Made by a program: the position numbers and the translations under genes
Source: Pseudomonadota bacterium
GTDB taxonomy: Bacteria > Pseudomonadota > Alphaproteobacteria > Ferrovibrionales > Ferrovibrionaceae
Assembly (NCBI GenBank): GCA_023433835.1
Contig: JAEYTW010000267.1
Coordinates: 1 to 15,783, forward strand
Length of the DNA stretch: 15,783 bases
Reading direction: 5' to 3'
Shown here: in pieces, positions 6,838 to 14,175 of the stretch
How positions within the stretch are numbered: position 1 is the first letter of the stretch
Layout: each line of letters begins with the position of its first letter
The notes under the pieces: model-generated
Told to the model about the DNA's origin: nothing
The model's database searches: none
What the model saw: the letters and a program-made list of their open reading frames with translations, nothing else

Positions 6838-7773
6838 ATGTCGGATATCAGCCTTACCTCCGCCGCACGTTCGTCCCTGATCTCGCTGCAGCAGACCGCC
6901 GACCTGTCGGCGCGTACGCAGGGCCGCCTGACCTCGGGCAAGAAGGTCAACAACGTTCTGGATAACGCGGTCGCGTATTTCCAGGCGCAAGGCCTGAGCA
7001 ACCGTGCGACGGACCTTACCGCCCGCAAGGACACCATCGATCAGGGTCTGAGCACGCTGCAGGCCACCCTGCGCGGCGTTCAGTCGGTTTCGAACTTCCT
7101 GACCTCGATGAAGGGCCTTGTTCAGGCGGCCGCGTCGCAGAACCAGTCCCAGCGTGCCGCGACGACGACGTCGATCCGCGAAATCGGCCGTCAGATCAGC
7201 CAGCTCTTGAAGGACTCGTCCTACAACGGTCTGAACATTCTGACCTCGACCGCTGCCAAGCTCTCGGTCCAGTTCTCCGAGCGTACCGCTGCGGTCCTGA
7301 ACGTCCGGGGCTTCGACCTCGATACCACGACTTCGAACCAGGCGCGTGCGGCGTTCACCGACGCGGCGGCGTTCAACTCGCAGGGCTCGTTCCTGTTCTC
7401 GAACATCGCTACCTTCGGCGGTGGCCTCTCGTCGGGTCTGTCGAACATCGCCGGTTCCACCGTCGCTCAGTCCCAGGCGTCGGTGGCGGGTTCGCGCTTC
7501 CAGGCGATCATCTCGCGTCTGGATCGTGCGATCACCCAGATCCAGAACCTGGGCTCGCAGCTCGGCGTCAACGTCTCGATCCTCCAGACCCGTGCGGACT
7601 TCACGACCAACTATGCCAACGACCTCAAGACCGGTTCGGACAAGCTCACCCTTGCCGACCTGAACGAGGAAGGTGCCAACCTGGTGTCGCTGAACACCCG
7701 TCAGTCGCTGAGCATTCAGGCGCTGTCGGTTGCCGGTCAGAACCAGCAGGCCGTGCTGCAGCTCCTCCGCTAA
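6838..7773 (+). CDS. fliC: Flagellin (flagellar filament subunit)
   Basis: This is the filament protein exported by the flagellar type III system. The 311 residues contain the conserved N-terminal D0/D1 helices (RTQGRLTSGKKVNNVLDNAVAY, quoted in part; then SSYNGLNIL at ~126-134) and the C-terminal D1/D0 helices ending QALSVAGQNQQAVLQLLR. The variable middle (~140-215) is short, so outer D2/D3 domains are small or absent. That middle is rich in Ser and Thr (TTTSNQAR, FNSQGS, GGLSSGLSNIAGS), plausible O-glycosylation sites. The protein has no cysteine. Codon use differs from the neighbours, with many CGT arginine and GTT/GCT codons, as expected for a very highly expressed gene. It is monocistronic by appearance: own leader, strong RBS, strong terminator at 7798-7827. 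It lies directly upstream of the FlmG-like and Maf proteins, its likely modifiers. Confidence 0.95.
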   Translation: MSDISLTSAARSSLISLQQTADLSARTQGRLTSGKKVNNVLDNAVAYFQAQGLSNRATDLTARKDTIDQGLSTLQATLRGVQSVSNFLTSMKGLVQAAASQNQSQRAATTTSIREIGRQISQLLKDSSYNGLNILTSTAAKLSVQFSERTAAVLNVRGFDLDTTTSNQARAAFTDAAAFNSQGSFLFSNIATFGGGLSSGLSNIAGSTVAQSQASVAGSRFQAIISRLDRAITQIQNLGSQLGVNVSILQTRADFTTNYANDLKTGSDKLTLADLNEEGANLVSLNTRQSLSIQALSVAGQNQQAVLQLLR

Positions 7774-7797
7774 TCGCGGACAGCCTAAGCTCACTGG

Positions 7798-7827
7798 AAA
7801 AGGCCCCGTCACCGGGGCCTTTTCTTT
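7798..7827 (+). terminator. Intrinsic terminator after the flagellin gene
   Basis: A perfect 11-bp inverted repeat, AAAAGGCCCCG (7798-7808) and CGGGGCCTTTT (7813-7823), with a TCAC loop, is followed by CTTT. The GC-rich stem core and T-rich tail are those of a rho-independent terminator. It starts 24 nt after the flagellin stop and would separate the abundant flagellin message from the downstream glycosyltransferase genes. Confidence 0.92.
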
Positions 7828-7922
7828 GTGATGCAGTACCTTGTTGACGGGTATTCATCTTCGGTCGAAGCTCGGGCATCATGGGCCGCAGGACGGCTCC
7901 TCGACGACGCGTGGGACGGATC

Positions 7923-9830
7923 ATGACAGAGAACACGGAAGACCTGGTCGCCCCGGCGCTGCAGGCGCTGGAGGACAAACAACTCGGCGAGGCCTATGCC
8001 CTGATCGAGAAGATATCGGCGATCGATCCCAACTCGGCCCTGACGCGGCATCTGCTCGGGCTGCTTGCGCTCTATACCAGCGAGCCGGTCGAGGCACTGC
8101 GCTTCTTCACCGACGCCCACGAGGCGGCCCCGTCGATCCAGGAACACGCCGAGGCGCTGGCGATCACCTATGCGCGTCTGGGCAAGCTGCATGACGCGTT
8201 GTACTTCGCCAAGCTGTCGCCGGCCCTGTCCCGCAGCCAGGTTCCGGGCCTGTTGCCACGCTGGCTCGGCGTCTTCGCCGACCATTTCCTGAACATCAAG
8301 GCCGATCCGCTGCTGCAGGCGGCGCTGGCCCTGCAGTCCGCAGGCAAGCTGGCCGAGGCCGAGCAGATGTTCCGGCGCGAGATCACGCTGAACCCGCATT
8401 CGATGGATGGCTGGCGCGGCCTCGCCGCCACCCTCAATACCCTGGGCCGGCCGTTCGACGCGCTGATGGCGCTGCAGGGGCTGGTTTCCGCCGGCGCGGC
8501 CAAACCCTGGGATTTCGCCGCCATCGGCCACACGCTCGCCCGTTGTGGCCGACATGACCAGGCGGCGGCCCTCTATGGCCACGCGGTGCGCCGGGATCCT
8601 GACGATGCCGGCATTGGCGCCGCCCGGATCGCCGACCTGCGCTTCAACCCGGCGATGACCGCCGCTGCGCTCTCGGCCGCGGCCTCGGCCTGGCGTGCCG
8701 GCACGGCGGTCGCCGAGAAGAATGTCGATCCCCCGTATTTCGAGCCGCTCGAAGGCCGCAAGCTGCGTGTCGGCCTGTTATCGGGCCGGCTGTCGGCCGC
8801 TGACGCGCCGCTCAACGCGCTCAGCATGTTCCTGCAGCGCGGCGACCAAGTCGGTTGGGAACTGACCGTCTTCAACCTGGCGCGCCAGGACGACGCCCTC
8901 ACCCGGCGGCTGCGCCATGTCGCCGACGACTGGATCGATTTTGCCGACATCGACGATGCGACCGCCGCGCTGATGATCGAGAACGTCGCCGTCGACGTGC
9001 TGGTTGCGCTGGATGACGTCGGCACCAATGCCCGGGCCGGACTGCTGCTGGAGCGGCCGAACTGCCTGGTCCTGTCCTTCGCGCAGTTGCCGGCAGTGGC
9101 CGCGGCGTTCGGCGCCGATGGCGTCATCGTCGACCCGACGCTCGGCGCGGGCCTGTCGGACGCGGCGGGGCTGGTCGCGACGGTACCTGGCGCTCTCTAC
9201 GGCCTGACCGAAGATACGCTGCCGCCGCTGCCGCCGCGCGGCGGCGACGAACCGCGCGTGATCGGCGTCCGGGCCGGCCGGGCCCAGCTCAACCCGACCA
9301 CTTGCGCGGTGCTGGCCGATCTGCTCGCCGCCCTGCCCGAGGCGCTGGTGCTGCTCGATGCCAGCCGGCTTGGCGGCGAGGGCAGTTTCGAGGACCTGCT
9401 CGAGCAGTTCGTCTGGTATGGCTGCTCGGATCGCGTCGTCACGATGGCCGACGTACCGGCCGGCGAGGAAGCGATGCAGACGTTCGCCGCCAGCGACATG
9501 ATCCTCGACCTCGGCCCGGTCAACGACGTCGAAAGCGCCATGGCCGCGCTCCTGCTCGGCCGTCCGGTCGCAACCATGAACGGCGACACGCCGGCCGGCC
9601 GTACCACCGCCAGCGCGCTGACCGGCCTCGGGCTTGCCGATTGGATCGCGGAGACGCCGGCCGATCTGGTCGCCATCGTCGGCTCGATGCTGGGCGAGGA
9701 TGGCCGCGAGATGGCGCGGCAGCGGGCGATCGACGCGGTTGCCGGCGGTGCCCATGCCCGGCCGCTGGCGCGCGCCAAGACCCTGGCCGCCGCCCTGCGC
9801 GACTTTGTCGCCAGCCGCCAGGCCGCTTGA
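7923..9830 (+). CDS. flmG: TPR protein with diverged GT41/SPINDLY-like domain, FlmG-type putative flagellin glycosyltransferase
   Basis: The 635-residue cytosolic protein has TPR-like helical repeats at ~1-265 (for example AGKLAEAEQMFRREITLNPHS). From ~280 to 620 a domain follows the order of the SPINDLY/O-GlcNAc-transferase (GT41) fold: KLRVGLLSG (280), DVLVALDD (~358-365), LDLGPVNDVESAMAALLLGRPVATM from 529 (quoted only in part as LDLGPVNDVESA). TPR plus GT41-like is the layout of Caulobacter FlmG, which binds flagellin through its TPRs and transfers a nonulosonic acid. Usual GT41 landmarks are missing: the His of the first loop (here SAADAP), the His of GHT (here DDVGT), GYPGT (here AQLPA), and the Lys after FNN (here RAGRAQL). 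It is either a changed or an inactive enzyme. ATG at 7923 is preferred over in-frame ATG 7881 because GGACGGA precedes it. Its TGA overlaps the maf ATG. Confidence 0.78.
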   Translation: MTENTEDLVAPALQALEDKQLGEAYALIEKISAIDPNSALTRHLLGLLALYTSEPVEALRFFTDAHEAAPSIQEHAEALAITYARLGKLHDALYFAKLSPALSRSQVPGLLPRWLGVFADHFLNIKADPLLQAALALQSAGKLAEAEQMFRREITLNPHSMDGWRGLAATLNTLGRPFDALMALQGLVSAGAAKPWDFAAIGHTLARCGRHDQAAALYGHAVRRDPDDAGIGAARIADLRFNPAMTAAALSAAASAWRAGTAVAEKNVDPPYFEPLEGRKLRVGLLSGRLSAADAPLNALSMFLQRGDQVGWELTVFNLARQDDALTRRLRHVADDWIDFADIDDATAALMIENVAVDVLVALDDVGTNARAGLLLERPNCLVLSFAQLPAVAAAFGADGVIVDPTLGAGLSDAAGLVATVPGALYGLTEDTLPPLPPRGGDEPRVIGVRAGRAQLNPTTCAVLADLLAALPEALVLLDASRLGGEGSFEDLLEQFVWYGCSDRVVTMADVPAGEEAMQTFAASDMILDLGPVNDVESAMAALLLGRPVATMNGDTPAGRTTASALTGLGLADWIAETPADLVAIVGSMLGEDGREMARQRAIDAVAGGAHARPLARAKTLAAALRDFVASRQAA

Positions 9831-11794
9831 TGCCGGCGGCCAGCGATACGCTGCTGGCCGCGAACCTCGCGGCCATCAACGCGCGTTTTCCCCGGGTCTA
9901 CGAACAGATGGTCACGGTCCTGTCGGCCTCGCAAATCGTGGGCAAGGACGGCACGGGCGAGCTCAATCTCGATCTCGGCCATACCGCGTTCTACGAAGGC
10001 GGGGCGGTGGCCTATCTGGAGGAGCAGTGGGCGCGCTACATGAAGAAGCCGGACCGGCTGAATCTGACGCTGCCCCACGAACCGAAGGACATCAGCCGGA
10101 TCCACCACATCGTCCAGAAGGGCATGTTCCGGCACTTCAAGACCGAGAACATTCTCGACGTCCATATGCTGCCCAAGGAAAAGGCGGGCTTCCTGATCGT
10201 CTTCGGCGTCGGGTTGGGCCTGCATCTCAACCGGCTGGCCGAGGAATTCGACTTCCGCAACCTGGTCGTGGTCGAGCAACTCCCGGAATTCCTCTACCAC
10301 AGCTGCTACTACGTCGACTGGGTGAGGATCTTCGAGAAGGTCGACAACAACGGCGGCAAGATTTCGTTCTTCATCGGCAACAACCCCGACGAGATCGGCC
10401 AAGCAGTGCACTACCACCTGCGCGCCGTCGATTTCGGCCTGGTCGACGGTTCCTACATCTACCGCCACTATTCGTCGTTCCTGCTGGACGGCGCGTTCGA
10501 TCATTTCGTCAAGCAATTGCCCCTGCAGCTTATCTCCAAGGGCTTCTTCGAAGATGAACTGATCATGATGCGGAACACGTTCCAGAATCTGATCCGCTAC
10601 GACTTCGACCTGCTGGAACCGATCTCGCGCCTGATGAAGGAAACGCCGGTCCTGATCATCGGTTCGGGCCCCTCGATCGACCGCTCGTTCGACCTGATCC
10701 GGCAACTGCGCGAGCAGGAGAAGGCGGTACTGATTTCCTGCGGCACCACGCTGCGCGTTCTGCTGCGCAATGGCATCGTGCCGCATTTCCATTGCGAGCT
10801 GGAGAACGTGCCGGCGGTCTTCGAGCATCTCGAGCCGCTGTCGCAGGAATTCGATCTCAGTCCGATCACGCTGATCGCCACGACGACGGTCGATCCGCGC
10901 GTGCCCGGCATGTTCGGCAAGCGGATGCTTTATTTCCGCGACCTCCTGTCCTCGACCATCCTGTTCGGCGAGACCGACAAGGCGATCTACGGCGGCGCGC
11001 CCAACGTCTCCAACCTCGGCACGCGGGTCGCGCTGACGCTCGGTTTCCGGCAGGTCTACTTCATCGGCGTCGATCTGGGGTCGCGCCGCAAGGATGTGCA
11101 TCACGCCAAGGATGCCGTCTACAACAAGGAGTGGCTCCGCACCCATACCCGCCTCATCCAGCCGATGAACATCGAACTGCCGGCGAATTTCGGGGGGCGG
11201 GCTTTCACCAACAGCATCCTGCTCTGGGCGCGCACGATGCTGCAGAACCTGATGAAGGGCTATCCGGATCGGCAGTTCTTCAACTGCAGCGACGGCATCA
11301 AGATCATCGGCTCGTCGCCGATGCTGCCGGCCCAGCTTGCAAGCCTGCTGCCGACCCTCGGCTCGAACGCCGACGACCTGGCCCAGATCCGCCGGGAGAT
11401 TTCGCCCTACGAACCGCGCGGGCTGCTGAGCCGCGAACGGATCGTGGAGGCCGAAGAAAACTTCCTGGCCTGGCGGGCCAGGCTCGCCGAGATCACCGCC
11501 CAGGCGCGTGAGGAGCAGTGGGATTTCTTCACGCTCTACGACCGGCTCGTGGTCTATCTCGACCGGCGCGGCGAGTTCCCCGGCGCCGAGTTGATCGCTG
11601 CCGTGACCGTCGGCTCGATGATGATGGTGCTGCAGTTCGCCTATTTCTTCGCCCACCGCCTGGACAACGAGCTGCGGCCCGGCTTCATGGACGTGCTGCT
11701 GACGCGCCTCGATGAAACCTTCGACAAGGTGATCGAGGATATCCAGGCCTTGTATGGTGATTTCGTCCGCCAGCTCGACGAAGCGGCGGCTTGA
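9830..11794 (+). CDS. maf: Maf (motility accessory factor) protein, putative flagellin nonulosonic acid transferase
   Basis: This is a 654-residue member of the Maf/DUF115 family. Maf proteins act in the cytoplasm, are needed for flagellin glycosylation with Pse or Leg in several bacteria, and are regarded as glycosyltransferases using CMP-sugars. An N-terminal Maf domain (~1-250) is followed by the central DUF115 Rossmann-like domain with LIIGSGPSID (GSGPS at 278-282), SCGTTLRVLLRNGIVPHFHCELE, NVSNLGTRVALTLGFRQVYFIGVDLG and HHAKDA. The C-terminal ~130 residues are helical. The length is usual for the family. The ATG at 9830 shares its A with the upstream TGA (TGATG), and no good ribosome binding site is seen, so translation is probably coupled to the FlmG-like gene. 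The frame is open upstream, but that part overlaps the FlmG-like gene. It faces flbT tail to tail. Confidence 0.9.
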   Translation: MPAASDTLLAANLAAINARFPRVYEQMVTVLSASQIVGKDGTGELNLDLGHTAFYEGGAVAYLEEQWARYMKKPDRLNLTLPHEPKDISRIHHIVQKGMFRHFKTENILDVHMLPKEKAGFLIVFGVGLGLHLNRLAEEFDFRNLVVVEQLPEFLYHSCYYVDWVRIFEKVDNNGGKISFFIGNNPDEIGQAVHYHLRAVDFGLVDGSYIYRHYSSFLLDGAFDHFVKQLPLQLISKGFFEDELIMMRNTFQNLIRYDFDLLEPISRLMKETPVLIIGSGPSIDRSFDLIRQLREQEKAVLISCGTTLRVLLRNGIVPHFHCELENVPAVFEHLEPLSQEFDLSPITLIATTTVDPRVPGMFGKRMLYFRDLLSSTILFGETDKAIYGGAPNVSNLGTRVALTLGFRQVYFIGVDLGSRRKDVHHAKDAVYNKEWLRTHTRLIQPMNIELPANFGGRAFTNSILLWARTMLQNLMKGYPDRQFFNCSDGIKIIGSSPMLPAQLASLLPTLGSNADDLAQIRREISPYEPRGLLSRERIVEAEENFLAWRARLAEITAQAREEQWDFFTLYDRLVVYLDRRGEFPGAELIAAVTVGSMMMVLQFAYFFAHRLDNELRPGFMDVLLTRLDETFDKVIEDIQALYGDFVRQLDEAAA

Positions 11795-11854
11795 AGCCCG
11801 AGGGCGGGCGCCGGGCCCGCCGAACAGGGCCCGCCGAAAGCGATGCGGGCTTCA
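11792..11854. terminator. Symmetrical maf/flbT junction with inverted and tandem repeats, putative bidirectional terminator
   Basis: A perfect 9-bp inverted repeat, TGAAGCCCG (11792-11800) and CGGGCTTCA (11846-11854), contains the stop codons of both converging genes in its arms. Inside are a GGCGGGC/GCCCGCC hairpin (from 11803) and a 12-nt direct repeat, GGGCCCGCCGAA at 11813-11824 and 11827-11838. There is no T tract, so rho-independent termination is uncertain; an RNA-level barrier or mRNA stabiliser would also fit. Confidence 0.5.
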
Positions 11855-12250
11855 GGCGCCTCGCAGCACCGCGCTTATGCGCTCGTCCTCATGCTCGCGC
11901 AATTTGCGGGCGGTACGCAACGCCCCGTAGAGGTCGCCCTGGCCCGCCTGGGTCAGGATTTCGATCGCCAACGGTGTCGCGGAAGGCGCCGCGCCGACAT
12001 ATTCACGCAGCAGCTCCTCGAAGCGCTCGAGAAATTCGACCCGATTGTCCTCGAACAGATAAGCGCATTGCAGGGCGTAATAGACGAGGGAGGCCGGGCT
12101 CTTGGCCTCCTGCTCGGTCAGCACGTCCTTGTCGCGCAGGATGTTGGCCGTGTTGTGCACGACCATCGTCGCGGGCGGCCCGGAATTCTCGATGACAGCC
12201 CCGTTGATGATGACCTTCTGTCCGTTCTTCAGTTTCAGTGTCAGAGGCAT
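11852..12250 (-). CDS. flbT: FlbT, post-transcriptional regulator of flagellin
   Basis: The 132-residue protein has the FlbT hallmarks: an N-terminal beta-rich part (LTLKLKNGQKVIINGAVIEN), the NILRDKDVLTEQEAKSPASL segment, then an alpha-helical YYALQCAYLF stretch. In Caulobacter FlbT acts on the flagellin mRNA 5' leader and limits its translation and stability; in other alphaproteobacteria it can act positively. The direction of its effect here cannot be told. It lies 39 nt downstream of flaF on the same strand, the common alphaproteobacterial pairing. No strong ribosome binding site is visible before ATG 12250. Its stop codon sits in the inverted repeat shared with maf. Confidence 0.93.
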   Translation of the reverse strand: MPLTLKLKNGQKVIINGAVIENSGPPATMVVHNTANILRDKDVLTEQEAKSPASLVYYALQCAYLFEDNRVEFLERFEELLREYVGAAPSATPLAIEILTQAGQGDLYGALRTARKLREHEDERISAVLRGA

Positions 12251-12289
12251 CGTGCGGTACCGGAACTCATGGGGCTGTGCGAGACGTGG

Positions 12290-12745
12290 TTAGGCGCGGG
12301 TATCGCGCGACGCGACGGGCTGGCCGTCGGCTGTCTGCGGCTGCACAGCGGCGCGGGCCGCCGCGTCCTGCTCCTGCTGACGGCGGCCGGACTCGGCAAG
12401 CCCGGCGGCAATCTGCCGGTTGATGTTGATCAGAACGTCGAGCTTCTCCGGCTTCGGATCGCCGAGAATGGAGGTCGATTGCTTGTCGATGAAAGCCGCG
12501 AGGCTCAGCAGGTTGCCACGGATTTCCGCCGGCATCGGGCTGGTCTGATCGATCAATTCGGCCTGAAAGATCGTCCACAGCCGCCAGTTGATGCGCACGG
12601 CATGGGTCAGGCCGTCGATATCGTCCGGGCGTTCCTTGGCCTCAAGCAACTTGCGGGCGGCCGTGGTCAGCGCCCACGACTCGGTCAACTGCGGCGGGCC
12701 GCTGCCGAGGGACGCTTCCTGGGACTTCGCATAGCCTGTGGTCAT
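12290..12745 (-). CDS. flaF: FlaF, flagellin biosynthesis regulator
   Basis: The 151-residue protein matches FlaF in its core: ALTTAARKLLEA (~26-37), INWRLWTIFQAEL (~52-64) and IRGNLLSLAAFIDKQS (~75-90). FlaF is a small cytosolic protein of alphaproteobacteria that, together with FlbT, is needed for normal flagellin synthesis and filament formation; it is reported to work with flagellin and against FlbT in Caulobacter. The last ~40 residues (RRQQEQDAAARAAVQPQ onward) are Gln/Ala-rich and look disordered, making it longer than most FlaF proteins of ~115-130 residues. The start at 12745 is well supported by GGAGG (12755-12751), 5 nt upstream. flbT follows after 44 nt, measured from stop to start codon, in the same direction. 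Confidence 0.92.
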   Translation of the reverse strand: MTTGYAKSQEASLGSGPPQLTESWALTTAARKLLEAKERPDDIDGLTHAVRINWRLWTIFQAELIDQTSPMPAEIRGNLLSLAAFIDKQSTSILGDPKPEKLDVLININRQIAAGLAESGRRQQEQDAAARAAVQPQTADGQPVASRDTRA

Positions 12746-12891
12746 TTAACCCTCCGGAACCTTTCTGGTCTCTCAGTGTCTCTGGCAGCCGGTATCTCAA
12801 AGCCAGCAGCAGCCTAACGTACCGATCACCGAAATCCTGCGCGCCACCGTCTGTCGGATGAACCATACGGAGCATCCGTGCAACCGGGATG
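12746..12891 (-). promoter_or_regulatory. Intergenic region upstream of flaF-flbT, downstream of pseI
   Basis: This 146-bp gap is the only room for a separate flaF-flbT promoter. It contains the flaF ribosome binding site (GGAGG, 12755-12751) and a small hairpin, ACGGA (12867-12871) / TCCGT (12875-12879), without a T tract. No convincing -35/-10, sigma-54 or FliA element was found. Read-through from pseI is equally possible. Confidence 0.4.
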
Positions 12892-13977
12892 TTAGCCGTT
12901 CGGACCGTCTTCCGCGATCATTTTCCAGCTCAGCGGCGTTCCCTTTGCAATATCTTGCAATGCCCGCCCGCCGAGTACCCGCGGCAGATATTTCGGCGCC
13001 AGGCCAAAGCCTGGACGGATCGAGCGGATATTGTCCGCCGTCAGCGCCTCACCGGCACGGATGTCGCGCACGGCATACAGCGAACGGCGGAATTGGCGGC
13101 TGGCCGCCTCGCTCGGCTTGTTGCCGTAGAGCACGGTGCCGCGGGCGGCCCAGGCATCGGCCGTGGCGGCACAGAGCAGCGACAATTCCTCCGGCTCCAG
13201 GCTGAAACCGGCATCGGGCCCGCCGTCGGCCCGGCGCAGCGTCACGTGTTTCTCGATGACCGCGGCGCCCAGCGCGACGGCGGCCACCGATACGGCAACG
13301 CCCAGCGTGTGGTCGGAGAGGCCGACGATGGTGTCGAAGGCCCGCCCCAGATGGCCGATCGTGGCCAGGTTGGCCTCCGCCGCCGGGGTCGGATAGCCGC
13401 TGACGCAGTGAAGCAGGATCAGGTCGCGGGCGCCGGCGGCACGCGCGGCCGTCACTGCCGCCTCGATATCGCCCAGCCCGGCCATGCCGGTCGAGATGAT
13501 CAAGGGCTTGCCGGTCGCCGCCGCCCGGGCGATCAGCGGCAGGTCGACGATCTCGAACGAGGCGATCTTGTAGGCAGGGCAGCCCAATCCCTCCAGGAAG
13601 TCGATCGAGGTTTCGTCGAACACGCTGGCAAACACCGCGAGGCCCAGCGACTTCGCCCTGGCGAACAGCGGCTCGTGCCACGGCCACGGCGTATGAGCCT
13701 CGGCGTAGAGGTCGTGCAGCCGGCGCCCGGCCCAGGGGCCGTTCTCGATGACGAACCCCGGGCCGTCGTGATCGATGGTGATGGTATCGGCCGTATACGT
13801 CTGCAACTTGATAGCCGAGGCGCCGGCGGCCGCGGCGGCCTCCATGATCGCGAAGGCGCGCTCGATATCACCGTTATGGTTGCCCGACAGCTCGGCGATG
13901 ACGAAAGGCGGCGCATCGGCGGCGATACGCCGGCCGGCGATGAAGATTTCGGGCGAGAAACCGGTCATGCTCAACAT
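12892..13977 (-). CDS. pseI: Pseudaminic acid synthase, NeuB family
   Basis: The enzyme should condense phosphoenolpyruvate with 2,4-diacetamido-2,4,6-trideoxy-L-altrose to give pseudaminic acid. Of 361 residues, ~20-290 form the NeuB barrel and ~300-355 the SAF domain. Motifs that set PseI apart from LegI are present: AELSGNHNGD (28-37), KLQTYTADTITI, ENGPWAGRRLHDLYAEAHTPW (quoted in part as GRRLHDLYAEAHTPW), YKIASFEI, ADGGPDAGFSL and IRSIRPGFGLAPKYL, all close in pattern to Campylobacter PseI. One usual residue differs: the common SSPFD strand reads ASVFD (Val119 for Pro). ATG 13977 is preceded by GGACGG; ATG 13968 is an alternative start. Its partner genes are the PseG-PseH fusion at the right edge. 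It is upstream of flaF on the same strand and diverges from the repeat-protein gene. Confidence 0.92.
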   Translation of the reverse strand: MLSMTGFSPEIFIAGRRIAADAPPFVIAELSGNHNGDIERAFAIMEAAAAAGASAIKLQTYTADTITIDHDGPGFVIENGPWAGRRLHDLYAEAHTPWPWHEPLFARAKSLGLAVFASVFDETSIDFLEGLGCPAYKIASFEIVDLPLIARAAATGKPLIISTGMAGLGDIEAAVTAARAAGARDLILLHCVSGYPTPAAEANLATIGHLGRAFDTIVGLSDHTLGVAVSVAAVALGAAVIEKHVTLRRADGGPDAGFSLEPEELSLLCAATADAWAARGTVLYGNKPSEAASRQFRRSLYAVRDIRAGEALTADNIRSIRPGFGLAPKYLPRVLGGRALQDIAKGTPLSWKMIAEDGPNG

Positions 13978-14175
13978 CTATCCGTCCGAGGCGCTTTTCC
14001 GCAGTCTATACACCGGGAACATGGGGCTCTGCCGAAATCTGTACATTCGACAAACGCGCGGATTTCCGGCATCATACGCGCTAGTCATGGCTTTCAGAAC
14101 TGAAAGCATGCGAACCACGGCCGAGAACGTGCGTTCGAACTTCGTGAACGGCAGCTTCAGAAGGGAGTAGCCCCG
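13978..14175. promoter_or_regulatory. Divergent intergenic region between pseI and the repeat-protein gene
   Basis: This 198-bp region must hold start signals for both divergent genes. It contains a perfect palindrome, GCTTTCAG (14090-14097) and CTGAAAGC (14100-14107), separated by AA. A GG-CA...GC pair at 14068-14081 has sigma-54 -24/-12 spacing but a poor -12 sequence. AAGGGAG (14161-14167) is a good ribosome binding site, 8 nt before ATG 14176. No convincing sigma-70 promoter was found on either strand. Confidence 0.5.
14090..14107. repeat. 18-bp palindrome with 8-bp perfect arms, possible operator
   Basis: GCTTTCAG and CTGAAAGC are exact reverse complements separated by AA. The element lies 69 bp upstream of ATG 14176, just after the weak sigma-54-like match, where a repressor site or a 5' UTR hairpin could sit. 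No T tract follows, so a terminator is unlikely. Confidence 0.5.

Noticed and set aside
7881..7922. Upstream ATG for the FlmG-like gene
   Set aside because: The added 14 residues are Arg-rich with no ribosome binding site, while GGACGGA precedes ATG 7923.
9197..11656. Very long open frame on the - strand opposite the FlmG-like and maf genes
   Set aside because: It mirrors the high-GC coding pattern of the + strand genes, has Arg/Gln/Asp-heavy low-complexity composition and matches no family, while the + strand genes show clear domains.
12642..12875. Small - strand frame overlapping the start of flaF
   Set aside because: It runs out of frame through flaF, has no ribosome binding site of note and no family resemblance.
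11843..14103. Long + strand open frames opposite flbT, flaF and pseI
   Set aside because: The - strand proteins are clear family members; the + frames carry antisense composition only.
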